This document shows, piece by piece, positions 9,410-22,575 of a stretch of DNA of 64,000 bases (its first letter is position 1; every line of letters starts with the position of its first letter). The notes under the pieces are model-generated. The model did no database searches. It was not told where the DNA came from and saw only the letters and a program-made list of their open reading frames with translations. The stretch comes from Tetracladium setigerum (lineage: Eukaryota; Ascomycota; Leotiomycetes; Helotiales): the NCBI GenBank assembly GCA_031472005.1, contig PZJY01000002.1, forward strand, positions 4,154,001-4,218,000. Direction: 5' to 3'. The position numbers were made by a program, and so were the translations under genes.

Positions 9410-12400
9410 ATGGCGACAGTGCTAGAAGCTGTTCAGACTCTGCAATACTCCTCAAATTCGTCTCAAAATGCTTACAGAGACGAGATGACTACGTTGGAAA
9501 TTTCCGATGGAGCGATAACACCACCGATCACTCCACCCTCGTCTGAGGCATCACTGACACTAAAATCTCGTCTTGCTATCGCAGAACTGCTTTCCGCAAG
9601 TTTGAGAGCACCGACACATTGCCCTTTGGGAGTAACGCCAGATCCTGACTTGATTGGCTTCATTGAGCAAATACCCACGCCAACAGAGCTGATATCGAAC
9701 ACCATTTCACCTCTTCCACTTCGTGAAGCTACTGCAGTAGACCTACCAACACCTGTTAGAAGTCATTCCCAGCATCGCAACATTGGCATAGAGGCAAGCC
9801 TAAGAGAATTTGATATCGGAGTTCCCTTGCAGAACGAAGAGCAAACCTCTCAACCCTTGGCGGACAATAACGAAGTTCAGCCAACCAACCGGTCCAACCC
9901 GACCAATGCCATCCTTACCACTACGACTCCAAACGAAGTAACTGTTACAGGAGTAGAGACAGACTCTGTTGCAGCTGTTTCCATCGACGACCAAGAAACG
10001 CCACACAGCGTTTCTTGGTCGCTTGAATCTGAGGCTATCTTGACGATAGACATTGCATCAACTCAAATTTACCAAAGGGATAAGAAGTTATATGTGGGCA
10101 AAATGAGAGATCTAGACTGTCCCCCTGATATCAAAACCGAATGGATGAAAAAAATTCGCCCAAGACTGATCAAGGATCTCCTGCCTGTTGCCCAAAGCTT
10201 GCCTCGCTCCATGCCCTCTCAGGAGACCATGTTTGAACCGGAATTATGTATGGCAGGCTACGCCAAAGGGAAGGCAAGTGAAGTCCAGCTACAGCCTACT
10301 GTTTGGATTCGCTGCGGGGGAAAGAAATGTCGAAAGCTTATTCAGAAAGCCGTGGATGATTTGAACTATCTCCATTCGTTCAGTCATGGCAAAGTGGAAG
10401 TTAGAGTCCGTGGTCCTCGTCCCGCAGCATCATCTCGAGATACGATTCCAATTCATAGCTCTATGACAGACGAACGCAAGTACCTCATCAACGACAACTT
10501 TAGGCTGCAAGTTCAAGTCTCGGTATCGGGCGCATCCGCCTGTGGGCTAAGAATGCGATTGTTGAATGGTGATGGAACCGATGTACACGGGACGGGTGAA
10601 ATCTTGACCATAGGTGGTCTTATCAGAGTCGACAACAAGATTTATGGGCTTACTTGCGGACATGGGATCCTGGACCCTTCGAGAACTGCAAGGCACGCGT
10701 CTTTTCCGGTCTTACCATCCTCGGAATCTACCGTTTCAAGCAAAAATTCCGACTCGAACTCAGACTCGGGCTCAGACTCGTCAGACCTAGACTCAGACTT
10801 GGACTCAGAGTCGGACTCAGACTTGGACTTAGACTTGAACATGGAGTCAGAATTGGGATACTATTCTGAAGTTTTCCTTAGCGCCCAGCATTTGAGCAAA
10901 CCCCGTTTACGGAGGAGATGGTCTCGCGAATGTAGCAATGCGAGCCAGACAGCGAACGCGAACTTCCGAAAACAAATCCAGCAAATCCAGTGGAGAGATG
11001 TCAAATTTTTTGGCCCTGTATCATACTGCGGACAAGGAAGTCTGCCGGGTGGTGGTACTGTCGACGATTCTTCTACCCTCCAGGATGCAGATTTCGCTCT
11101 CGTCGATATGGGGCTTTCCTCGACATATCAACTGTTCAATCAGTACAAGCTGGAGGAGGGTAATCCGGGTTTATCTGATGTGCCAATTTATGACATCAAG
11201 CATAACGAAGAACTTCATGCTGGAGAGGTATTTTTGTTGACCAGCCAGGATCAGGTCACAGTAGGACACTTGCTCGAAGAACCTGCACTTTTCATAAACA
11301 GAGGGATAGTGTTCAACACAAGAAAGATCCAGATGAATACACCTCTACGTTAGTACACCTAATTCTTGGGTCTAGAAGATTTACTAACGAACCAATAAAG
11401 CTACCGGAACTTCGGGGACCTGGGTTGTTCAAAATGGCCTCCTATGTGGGATAATCGTAGCGGTATACGACAATGACCCATACGCTCATATGATCACCGC
11501 GGATAAAATGTTCCAAGACATTCGTGGTTTCCAACCAAGCCTGTTCCCTACTCGGGAAGTTGTTATCGCAACCAAAGATGACGTCAGATCGGCCTATGGA
11601 GAGCTGGCGATATCTCGGGAGGACAGCTTGGGTCACCAGGCAAAAGATTCAAACGCAACTCCAGAGACTGTACCTGTAGATGATCTCTCTGTTGATCCTC
11701 TTTCCATTCCTCCTGGATTTAATGGTCCTCGTCTTACTGATCTTCGATCTATGGATTCTCTTTCTGTTGATCCTCTTCTGATCGAACCCGAAGCGCCCAG
11801 AACGAGCAGCCGTATTTTCGACACTTCGTTGAGTCGTGTTACCTATCACAACGGATTTGACGCTACCTTTCGCGAAAACAACAGGGAAGTCAGTCGTCTA
11901 TGGACAGTTATGCAACGTATTTCAGGCACCACTTGGCTGGTTCTGGGCCAATTCTTCTCTCCTCCTTATCTGATTCCCCGTTGGCAGGAAATTTTTAACC
12001 ATATACGCTATGCGTTATATCGTATAGCCTGCGACCTTTCGATTCTTGGGCTGGGAGATTGGCGTCGATGGTTATTTGGCACTTCTCTCGGTAGTGCAAT
12101 ATTCCTCTTCACTGCTAGAGCGGACATGGAAGCCATGTTCTGGTGGGAGCTTCCATTTCTAGTTCCCCTGTGCATCAGCTTCTTCGTACTTCTTCAATGG
12201 GTATTGGGGTCTCTCAAGAGGGCAGTCTTGGGCAGGTTAAGGAGGTACTCTATTGAGTTACCAGTGCCTCTCTATGATTCATGGACCCCAAGTGTGAGCA
12301 TGATTGCCATGGATCAGATTCAGAGGAGTGATGAGTCGAGTAGAAGTGCTCAATTTACTGGTTTATCTGAATCTATGCAACCGCTTGGCTTAATTGATGA

Positions 12401-12440
12401 ACTCAGCAACCGATCAGCGACGGTATATATGGCTGTGTAG
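9410..12440 (+). CDS. Large trypsin-fold protein with Ser/Asp repeat and C-terminal membrane segments
   Basis: Two exons, 9410-11348 and 11401-12440, flank a 52-bp intron (GTTAGT donor, TACTAAC branch, AAG acceptor); 992 residues. Residues 1-330 are low-similarity and rich in Ser/Thr/Pro. The middle resembles a chymotrypsin-like domain: LTCGHGI (His418), DADFALVDM (Asp561) and GTSGTW (Ser651). Splicing creates the Ser motif, so the intron lies just before the catalytic serine. Between His and Asp is a Ser/Asp-rich run (about residues 445-480). A later repeated phrase (SVDPLSIPPG, SVDPLLIEP) precedes two hydrophobic segments (about 870-890 and 900-922). It may be a membrane-anchored protease or pseudoprotease. 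Family and role are unknown. Confidence 0.8.
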
Positions 12441-15400
12441 ATTCCTTCCGCAGGGTTGATTTGTGAGGGAATGATACAGATATATATATATATATATGCA
12501 TATATGGGAGGCAGGTAAATTTATGTGGAGATAGAGTGAATTTAGCTCTTGAAATTGACTTTTATTGATTGGTATTGTACATGCTTCTGCTTCCGTTTCT
12601 GCTTTTGATAAGCTCTTGCTTATGTAGATAATTCAATTTACACGTATAAAATCCTGTGATCCTGCGATGATTATCATAAGTTGGATCCTTTGGATGGCAA
12701 CTATGTTTGCTTCCTCCCAATTCCCTTCCTTATTCCTTGTTTACCTATCATTGATAACATACATACCAAGCGATTTCATGTTCACATTTCCTCAAGTTCC
12801 TTGAGCGAGACCAGTCAATTCCCAAAGATCCCATATTTTTCACGCCAAGCCCAAGCCGTTATAATTGCTCTCAAAGGGATTCAACATGGTCAAACCTGCG
12901 TTCAATCTGGTTTGAAGGGTTCGAGATACTTTCTTGGGACTTGGAAAGAGCTTTTAGGAGAGGAGAGGACTACTCTACTGCTTTATAGTCAGCACGGAGC
13001 TTTTCTCATCCCGAGACCATCATCCAGTTGAAGTCCAGTCCATGAGCATGAGCTCACACGTCTTATTGCGACATGGACCCCAAGTGGGAACGAAATCCAG
13101 TTTATCCTCGTATATGACCATTTCATGACCATTTCAGTGGATTTCATAGAGTAAAAACAAGCAGTGCCTGAAAATTAAAAGACACTTTCCAAGCAACACG
13201 GAGTATACGGAGTAGATTTTGAAGGGGTCGCGGTGGCCGATCGAGCCATGTCCGGCAATAGCCGTGCAGGAGGTTCATGTACTGCACTGCACTGTACTCC
13301 GTACGCCGCCCGCCATGCCGAACATTTCTGTACAAAACATCCACATTCCAAGAAGAAAGAGACCCACGAGACAGCACGACTGGACATAGAGCGATTTGCT
13401 AATAATTGCAAGTTTGAGCGGTGGAGAAGGCTTTATTGCGCGAACATGTAATTTCCCCTGAGTTTTTTTTCTTTGCGCGACCAAAGTTACGTAAAGGGTG
13501 GAAATCGTCATCTGTCATTTGAAAGGCGTGGAGTAAGTAAGGGCGTAGTCAGTAGTACATAGGTCTACCGAAATGGTATTAAGAGTCGAGGGAAGGAAGC
13601 TTTTATGTGAATGTTTATGGATATAAAAAGTGAAAAAATTCGAAAGGGGTTTGGTTTTCTTCGATGCGACTTTTCGGTACTGGGTTGGAATTATTGCGTG
13701 GAAAGTGTTGATTGTTTGGGGGGGTTTTTGGATTTCGACTTCGAAGATGGGTTTATGGGAGACTACCAACCGATGCTGGTTCGACTTTCTCGTGCACAGA
13801 ATTCGCGCCGACACGATGGGACCAACTTCGAGAATACGACGCATTTCGGGATGAGATGATTGATGGAAGGGATTTAAGGAATGGCCAAAGAACACATGGA
13901 TTCGACGGATTCGAAAGACACAAACAAACGCAAAGGACGGCGAAAAATGAGGCAGCGAGCGATATGCAGGAGAGCGGTTGTTGGATGATCGATTATCGGG
14001 AAGTTCGGTGCCAGCGATTTTCACCCAATACTCAAACTTGATGCTTGGAAAAAGATATCAAGTCGGCCATATCGATTGGAGGTTCCGCTACAAAAAGTAG
14101 GAAGGATTATAAACGCTGGAGGGGTTTGTGGTTTGGGGTTTGGGGGAGATGTGAGAGGGCATACCTTGAGGTACAGTACTGTACCAAACAGAAGACTCGG
14201 AGAAGACAAACTCGACATTTCCATCTTCCTTCTTCCTTTCGCTGCAGCACCCAGACTCATCATCGCCAATTTTTTGCAACAGACATCAAGGGTCGCTATC
14301 GCCAATTATGACTGTTCCCAATTATCAACATTCTCTCAAATCTCACCAATCTACAGTACCCCACCACCACCCACCTGTACGAATGTCTGCCCACCTCACC
14401 CATCCCATCATCACCCCATTCGTGTTCTCGTGCTATACGAAAGATACCAATACCGACCCAACCATTCATTCATTCGTTCATTCCCATCTGCTTCGCAACC
14501 TTCGCAGGCGCAGGAAAGAAAAAAAAACGCCTCCGAGGATTATGAATCAACAATAATCAGCCGACTTTTTGGTTGACCAGAACAAAGAACGCCTCGAAAC
14601 AATGTTGCGGTGAGTGGTCGAAGAACAACACAAGACATGGAGGAGAGCAGAGCAGAAGCTAGAGGTCTTAGAAGGAGACGAGGAAGGATTTGGAATTTTC
14701 CTAGCAATGCAATCGCTGCTCTGGCTGCTATGGCGTCGGGGGAGAAGAGACTTATGACCAGTCGCCACCGATTGGTTGCAGAAGACAGCAGGAATCATTC
14801 AACGCTCTTCGATGCTGCTGCTGATTGTGTTTCTGATGCTGCTGCCGTCGCCGACCTAGCTGTCGCAGCCGGTGATCAGGCACATGTCCTCGTGTTTATT
14901 GCGTTGAGGGATGGTGACAATTCAATCAAAACAGTTTCGGTCTTCGTTGCTCGTTCTCTTGTTCTTATCAGAGGGTCGGTCCTGATACGGGCTCAGCAAC
15001 ATGGTGGCCTTCTTTCTAGATCGAAAGGGAGGCAGGCGCAAGGAGGAGGAGCTCAAGCTAGCCAGAATTATTGAGGCATTCCGTTGAGGTTTTGCGGGTG
15101 GGAAGGTTGATCATTGAAATAAACACAGAACACACATGGTCTTTGTCTGGGGATTGCTTTCTGACAAGTCAACTACTAATGATGGGGATATGGATTATGG
15201 AGTACAACTGCAGCAAAGCAAGCAGGCATTGCGCGCATCTCACAAGCTATTTTGGTCCTCCTGGAACCAAGTTCTTGCATCTGCGGTGCTACATTCTACT
15301 GTACAGTATGGAGTACAGGACTTAGAACCCGCAGGCCGCATCCTGCGGATGGATTCCGTGTCACCTTCTCGAATAAATGTTCGACGGCCAACTTCTCGGG

Positions 15401-17049
15401 AGCACAGCACATGAGCAGACAGGCAGTGTTACCAGCTTTGCCTTTTCTCCCGCACACCCCTTTGACCCCTTCTCAAACGTTCTCACCTGGTAACGGCCTC
15501 GTTTAGACGCGGAGGAGTTGCCCATTTCATCGCATCTTTCTGATATTCACACTAATGCAGATCTAAAGGAGGAAGGCTGCAAGCTTTCACTTGCCTCTTC
15601 CGGACTGATCAAGAAGTCCCAAGCGAAGTAGTCTTGGCACTCCCAAAATCCAGAACTAGCGATTTCCCTTAAACTGCTGCCTGGGAGGCGCTTCCTGTGC
15701 TTTCCTGAGGAGGAGGAAGCTTTCTTGGCGTTCTTGGGGTGTGGAGCCAGTCATTGGATCTCTCAAGATTCTGATGATCTGGACGATCTGGGCGGGATGG
15801 AGGTGATTGGAGATTGTTGTGTTGTGGTGGTGGTGGTGGGAGATCTTGGCTGCTGGATCTGAATACCTCGGTCACGCCGATTAATATCTTTGACCAGAAA
15901 AGATGTCAAGGAAAGATTATCAACAGCAAATCAAACAAAAAGAGGCGTCGAGAAGAAAAGAGGGGGTGGTCTGATAAGGAAGGATCATGAGATCTGGGTG
16001 TGTCGCCTTTCCACAGGACAGGCGATCCGAGTCGATCAAACACGGCACGGCATGCAAGAAACACATGCTGCCGCGACTAGGCGAACCTGCTACTTTTTCA
16101 CTACTGCTTTCAGTTTGCTGTACAGTACAGTACAGTATTTGCAAGCAACGAAAGTTTCAATATGTCATGTCTCATATCTCACTACCACCCTACGATGTCT
16201 ACGGAGTATTGGAGGCGCAACAACCATGTCTACACATTCTTGTACGTACAGCAGCAGCGGTACACAACAGTCTACTGCCTCTACAGTACGTAAAGTACTT
16301 CGTACAGCAGTCTGAAGCGATATAATGGGTCACGTGTCATGGATCGCCCAAAAGTCGAGGTGTAATGTACTTTTGTACTAATGGTGGTGTCACACACTTG
16401 ACAGATCAATTTATGACAGACCCCTCTGCGGGAGGCCGTGGGTCACCTCTTCTAACTGGGGGAGAACTTGGGAAGAGGCATGTACGCCGCTTGCTTACTT
16501 GCTCTCGGAAATTGGGGGAGTCTTTGCGCCATCCCAACGTCGTCCAATACACGCGCTGCAATGTCAAGCACCAGTCACCTGACCTAGTGATACCCGCTAA
16601 AACGGCTCAAGAGGGAAGGTGATATCAACATCCCAGCAACCACACTTCCATCCAACTTTACTCACCTCCTTCATCCAAACAACAATCGCCCTGATTCTGC
16701 TCAGAATATCTCATCTAAACTAATGCCAATACCTGTGCCAACACACACCCCTATTCCCCCTCCCCGGATGCATGGTGGCAACACGAGCTGTGCATCTTCG
16801 AGGGAACAACCTTCTGGACCTTCTCTCGCGATGCGATCAGTCTGGAATTGGTGGACGATGTATTGGGGTTATCAACCCGATGGAATCCGCTGCCTGCCAT
16901 TCCTTTCCCAATGCAGAGCCGCATCCGTCCTTTGTATCGGGGCTGCCGGTACTTGCACCAACCATCACAGGCTCAATTAAACCCGTCACCCCTCTTCCCC
17001 ATCGGTCATGACCACGACCACGACCACGACCACACCCTCGTTTCTAGAA
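12441..17049. other. Long gene-poor stretch
   Basis: I find no supportable protein gene in 4.6 kb. It holds a (TA)n run near 12480, many GTACAGTAC/GTACTGTAC-type sites (for example 14172-14187, 16118-16137, 16283-16309), and a CGACCA hexamer repeat near 17010. Open frames such as 13515-14024 (minus) and 14610-15074 (plus, GTG start) have no recognisable family and overlap frames of equal length. It could include a non-coding transcript or the long leader of the permease gene. Confidence 0.5.
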
Positions 17050-17564
17050 TGATAACAGAACATTGCGGGCACTCGGAACAATTACGCGCTATCTGATATG
17101 GAGCTATCAATTTACGAACGCCGCCTACTCATTGGTACGAGGGGGCAGGCCCACTCTGGATGCCCATGTCTCGTGCGCTGCTTGGCCCTGCAGGCGAAAT
17201 GCGATTGTATCAAATTGCCTAGCACCGTCCAAGACACCACGAAGCCCATCACGGAAGGTCAGAGGAAGGACTTGAAATACATCCTTGTTGGGCTGGCCAA
17301 TCCGTCAAGCGGTCCCTATCAGGTCAGAGCACCGCGATGGCGACTCCAAGCTTCCAAGACACACTTGCTCTTCCCCACTGCTCGGCGACCAGGTCTCTGA
17401 AGCTCGAGGTTCCTCAAGGAGGCGCACAGCCTGTACCAGCATGGAAGGTCAAGTCAGACAGACTTGTAACGGCTTCCAATCCCAGCGACGCGCGCTATCG
17501 TCGTGCCACTCCATGGCCTGCAATCGAGTAGCAATCATCTCTTTGTTTGCCTGGGCGGCGATAG
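17050..17564. promoter_or_regulatory. Cluster of HGATAR sites upstream of amino-acid permease
   Basis: Six matches to the fungal GATA-factor consensus HGATAR, counting both strands, lie at 17050-17055, 17089-17094, 17104-17109, 17316-17321, 17495-17500 and 17559-17564. About two would be expected by chance in 700 bp. AreA-type GATA activators control amino-acid permeases in nitrogen limitation, so the cluster fits the downstream gene. Confidence 0.45.
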
Positions 17565-17758
17565 CTTGTCGTTCCCTGGTGATGGCAGCCAATCAGGAAT
17601 TTCCCCTACCTACAGGGCACCATCTACCTTTCTTCATTTAATAGCGTTGTACCCCCTTCGATTTGGAAAGCTATTCCTCTGCACTCCTCCCATCTCTTTC
17701 ACAGCGTGCTGTTTTTGTAGTCTTAGGTTTCATCGACAACCTCCTACAATCCTTTACA

Positions 17759-19782
17759 ATGGCCATCACAAACGAGAAGGAAACTCATGTCGTCGACACT
17801 CCCGGTCGCGTCTCCTCTGATTCTCCCCACAGCGACCCAGAAGCTGGCCTCAAGGCACCAGAGTCAACGACTGGACGCCGTATTGCTAATAACGATGTCG
17901 TTCGTGACGAGAGCTTTGCCACCCGAAATGGCTTCAACCTCGAGTCTTTCAAGATGCGCAGTTATGGTGTTGGTCTTGTCGAGCTCGATCGTTCGATGAA
18001 GAAGCGTCACTTGCAAATGATTGCCATCGGTGGTTCTATCGGTGCCGGTTTCTTCGTCGGATCCGGTGGTGCTTTCGTCTCTGGTGTAAGTAGAATCGTT
18101 TGCTGCGGTACCTGCGCCAGACTAACTCTTTGTGCAGGGTCCCGGTTCCGTCTTCCTCGATTTCTCCATTATCGGTGTCATGATGTTCATGGTTGTGCAC
18201 GCTCTCGGTGAAATGGCTGTTATGTACCCTGTCTCTGGTGGTTTCTACACATACTCTGTCCGCTTCGTTGATCCTTCCTGGGGTTTCGCTATGGGTTACA
18301 ACTACGTTTTCCAGGTGAGTCTCAACATTCTCAAAACCGATAATCTAGCCATCACTGACACTTCTTCTAGTGGATGATTGTGCTTCCTCTTGAGTTGACT
18401 GTCGCTGGTTTCGTCCTCCAATACTGGCCAGGCGCAAAGGCAGTTTCCAACAACGTCTGGATCGCTGTCTTCTGGGCTGCCGTTATCATCATCAACATCT
18501 GGGGTACTCTTGGTTTTGCCGAGGAAGAATTCTGGTCGTCTTGCTTGAAGCTCGCAACCATTGGTAAGCTTTCCCACGTGATTCTTGGCACTTACCGCCA
18601 CAACTGCTGACTCTCTCAATAGTCGTCTTCATGATCACCGCCTTCATCCTCGTTCTCGGAGGTGGACCATCTCGTGGCCTCTACAGCGAATACTGGGGTG
18701 CCCGTACTTGGTACGACCGTAAGTTGCCCAAAACACGCCGTTGATCTCAGATATCAGGTTGTGAATTTCTACTTCAAATCGAATACTAACATTCTGCGAT
18801 AGCCGGTGCGTTCCAAAACGGATTCAAGGGTTTCTGCGCAGTTTTCGTTACTGCTGCTTTCTCCTTCTCCGGAACCGAGCTTGTCGGTCTTGCCGCTGCC
18901 GAGTCCGCCAACCCCGTCAAGGCCCTTCCAGGTGCCATCAAGCAAGTCTTCTGGCGTATCACTCTTTTCTACATCCTCGGTCTTTTCTTCGTCGGTCTCT
19001 TGGTTCCAGCCAACCACGAAAAGCTCTTGAACGTCAAGAACAAGTACTCCGACGGAGCCTCTCCTTTCGTTATTGCCGTCAAGGATGCCGGTCTCGACGG
19101 TTTCGATCACTTCATTAACACCGTTATCATGATTTCCGTCTTGTCCATCGGTGTCTCTTGTATCTATGGTGGATCCCGTACCCTCACCGCTCTCGCCCAA
19201 GAAGGTTATGCCCCAAAGATCTTCACCTACGTTGACAAATCTGGACGTCCTCTTCCATCCGTCATCTTGTTCCTTGCCTGTGGTGCTTTGGCCTACATTC
19301 AAGATACCGCCGGTGGTGGTGTCGTCTTCAACTGGTTCTTGTCTCTCTCTGGTCTTGCTGCCCTCTTCACCTGGGGATCCATCGTTTTGGCCCACATCAG
19401 ATTCCGTACCGCCTGGGCTCACCACGGACACACTCTTGACGAGATTCCATTCCAAGCCATCTTCGGTGTTACCGGATCATACATTGGTCTTGCTCTCTGC
19501 TTCCTCGTCCTCGTTGCCACTCTTTTCAACGCCATTGCCCCACCAGGACAAGGTAGCGAGCTTGCAACTGCCGAGCAATTCTTCAACGCCTGGCTCACTG
19601 TCCCCGTCATCCTCGTATTCTGGGCTGTTGGATACGCCTGGAAACGACAAGGATGGCTCACCGTTGAGCAGATGGATGTCGACACTGGACGTCGTGAGCT
19701 TGACTGGGATCTCATCAACGCTTACCGCGCCGAGGTTGCCTCCTGGCCACAATGGAAGAGGACGATTCACAAGTTCGTATAA
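17759..19782 (+). CDS. Amino-acid permease (YAT/APC family)
   Basis: Five exons: 17759-18085, 18138-18314, 18371-18563, 18623-18718 and 18803-19782; 590 residues, no frame defects. The N terminus is a polar cytosolic tail. LDRSMKKRHLQMIAIGGSIG then begins the first membrane segment, the usual entry of fungal YAT transporters. GPGSVFLDFSIIG, the GEMAVMYPVSGGF block and the FSFSGTELVGLAAAES block of the sixth helix follow; about 12 segments in total. The C-terminal EVASWPQWKRTIHKFV tail is family-typical. It should import amino acids with protons across the plasma membrane; the substrate range cannot be read from sequence. A longer in-frame start at 17663 exists, but 17759 fits family length. 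Confidence 0.93.
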
Positions 19783-22575
19783 GGCAACTTGTTTTCCGTC
19801 CCTTTTTCTACCGTTCAAAGGGGTTAATTAGATCGGTTTGTTGTAATTTTGTGGATGCATCTTTTGGATTAGTAAATATGAACTTTAGATTGAGATATCC
19901 TCTGTTCTTTGGTTTGATTTGAACTCTCGTTTATATACGTTGGTTAAATGATACAAATGAACATTGCTTTCTAAATATACCCACCTGATTTCCCTGACTT
20001 GCCATTTTGTGATTTGGTGAATTCATTCTCGTTGCCTTTTCAAAAAATTTCTCAATTGCCTGCTAATCAAATCATCATCCTGACACGTCTCTGCCTGGTC
20101 GTATAGTAAACGCAGCAAGCAGCCTATGTAACCAATAGTTAACCATCAATCAATCAGTAAGTAGGGAAGGTAACCTCACGTAAATATCCCAAGTTTCTTA
20201 AATAGATCCCGAACTATCCACCATATCGATAGGTAAAATAATATTATATAAGCTAGTTAGCCAGGTTCACTTTTACTTTTCATCTTTTCTTTTCTGTACA
20301 GTATGCATTGTTTATCTTCGCCCAGGAGGGGTGGGTGTAAGATGCTGACAGCATGGCGGATAGACGGATGGATGATGGACAATGGATGATGGACAATGGA
20401 TGCATGGGATGGATAATATTCCTCCGCGTTGTATATTCGTATAATTACTGTGTTTGGTTCTGAGGTTTTGATAGGTTGGTTGGTTGGTTGGTAGGTAAGG
20501 TAGGTAGGTAGGCTGTGTGCAATGTTTGTGGCAGGGAAGGGAGGGAGGGGGGGGGGGGGGAAGGATTGCGAGCCCGTCTGTTGTTTTTGAGAAGACGAAG
20601 GCGGAAGGGGGAAAGACTTCTGGCATTATCAAATTGAAGAAGGTATGGCAGCGTCAAAGAAGGAAAAGCCTCGAGACTGATTCTATAGTTCAAAACGACG
20701 TGGATTTGAAGATTGAACACTTTTTTTTAGTAGTTGTTGGGGTTATTGGGGTTGTTGGGATATATTCTTTTTATATTAGGTAGAATGCCGGTGGAGGGAG
20801 ATACTCCAGAATTCTATGGTGCGGATATTTGAGAATTGCAGCAATAAGAACCAGGTCAAGATTTCGGGCTTCCCTATCTCGACATTAAAAAAAAATCAAA
20901 GGAGGTACAGTAGCGTAGTCTAGTAAGATATTTATTTTTTTGTCGGGATAAACGTTCCCACGTTTCCCATGATAAGCAAAATCTCGAATTTTCAACAAAT
21001 AAATACTGTACAAGTATGCGACGGAAAGAATATGAAAAGGTTCATTTCTTTACTTGACTCCCTTCCAAGGGTATATCTCAAACACAACAGTTCGTGGTTG
21101 CCCGCTCTCCACCCTCTCCTGTACAGGGTTTTACCGTACCGGGATTTTCGATTTCTCAAGAAAACCCTCCGTGGGCATCGTCAGGAAGGGGGGAAAAAAA
21201 AAAGTCAATTTAATTTAGGTTTTCCCGCCCGACGAACCAATCTCAAATAAAATCTGACCTCAAGTTCATTCAACTCACTATCAAAAAGTTATTAATTGGA
21301 TTAGGTATCGTCCACATCCACAATCTATCCACTATCCACATCCCTTTGGACCCCTTTCTCCACTTACCCCTCTACCTAGTCTAGTACGTACAGTACCTTA
21401 GGTATCCACAGATTAGCTCATCCGCTCCCGTATCCGCCTGCTGTCTCACTCGCTCACTACTGCAAACTATTCCCTTAGCTTTAGCTTCCGCTCCGCATTT
21501 CCTATCTACCTACCTTATCTACTGCAAACACCCAGCAAGTAAGATCTCACTATAAGCAAGCTTTATCATATTTCTTTTTTTCTTCGATAAAACAAAAAAA
21601 CGAAAACTAAAACCAAAAACCTTGCTTGGACTGCTTTCTTGATGTTAAAAGGTTTTTACCTAAAACTATAATACTATTGAAATCGAAGTTAGAAAGTCTT
21701 GAGTCTTAACTTGAACATGCGCCATCTTACTGTAGCTGGATTTGGCAGGTAGGTTGGAGGTAGTTGGGCAGATTGAGACTCGAGAGGCATGGTGCCCGTG
21801 ATGTGATGATGTTGGGTTAGAGTTTAGGCTGTTTGTGGTGGATAATAATAGGAGATTTGTTGGCGGTAGTGGGGAGAAGTACTGTAAATTTACAGCAGAA
21901 TGGATAGCCTGGCTGAGAAGAAGAAGGGACGGGGAAATAAAGAGATTTGAATGAAGACATGGAGATATGGGACTCGAGGAATAAGATGTCTTTTTGTTGT
22001 TTGGGGAACATTTTTTCTTTTTGTCGGATTATTAAAGAGATTTACGGACGCATGAGTTTGTTGGATTGAATGTTAAGTTCGTAGTTCGCGGGGTTGACTT
22101 GGCTGTGTTTGAGTGAAGTGTTGTTACAGTAACCGTCGTTGGGAAAGAAAGAGAGATGAGAAATGATAAGGAGATGGATGGAACGAGAAGAAAAAGGTGC
22201 AAACAGGATGATGATGAATATGAAAGATGTTTATAATCGAGAGGCATGGGTATTTGGGTATTTGGGAGCTTGATGTGCAAAATGCCGATGGACGAATGAG
22301 AATTTGTGAAAGTTCAGGTAGGCACGGTAAAGTACTGAAACAGAGATTGAGAGGAAGCAAGTGAGCAGATGAAATCAAATATACCTTCGTACGAGTATAA
22401 GAGAATGAAATGTATAAGAGAACGAAATTACGACGGAACAAAAGTATTTGAACAGAAAACGGTATTTATTGACCCGAATTTCTACAGAAAACCCATTTAT
22501 GTACAGGCATAGTATATATATACAAGAAAATCTCCCGAAACAAAGCGCTAAACCCAAGCAAGTAGCAGCCTTCTT
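19783..22575. other. Intergenic, low-complexity tracts
   Basis: No supported gene. It contains GGTTGGTTGGTTGGTAGGTA-type quadruplet repeats near 20470-20515, a run of 14 G at 20547-20560, AAAAA/TTTTT runs and several GTACAGTAC-like sites (for example 21384-21396). It separates the permease from the convergent flavocytochrome gene. Confidence 0.5.

Noticed and set aside
13515..14024. 169-codon minus-strand frame
   Set aside because: No family resemblance, and overlapping plus-strand frames of similar length; could be revisited with transcript data.
14610..15074. 154-codon plus-strand frame
   Set aside because: Begins with GTG, low-complexity Ala/Arg sequence, no recognisable domain.
20312..20632. 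106-codon Pro-rich minus-strand frame
   Set aside because: Translation of simple repeats (GGTAGGTA and poly-G) with no domain.
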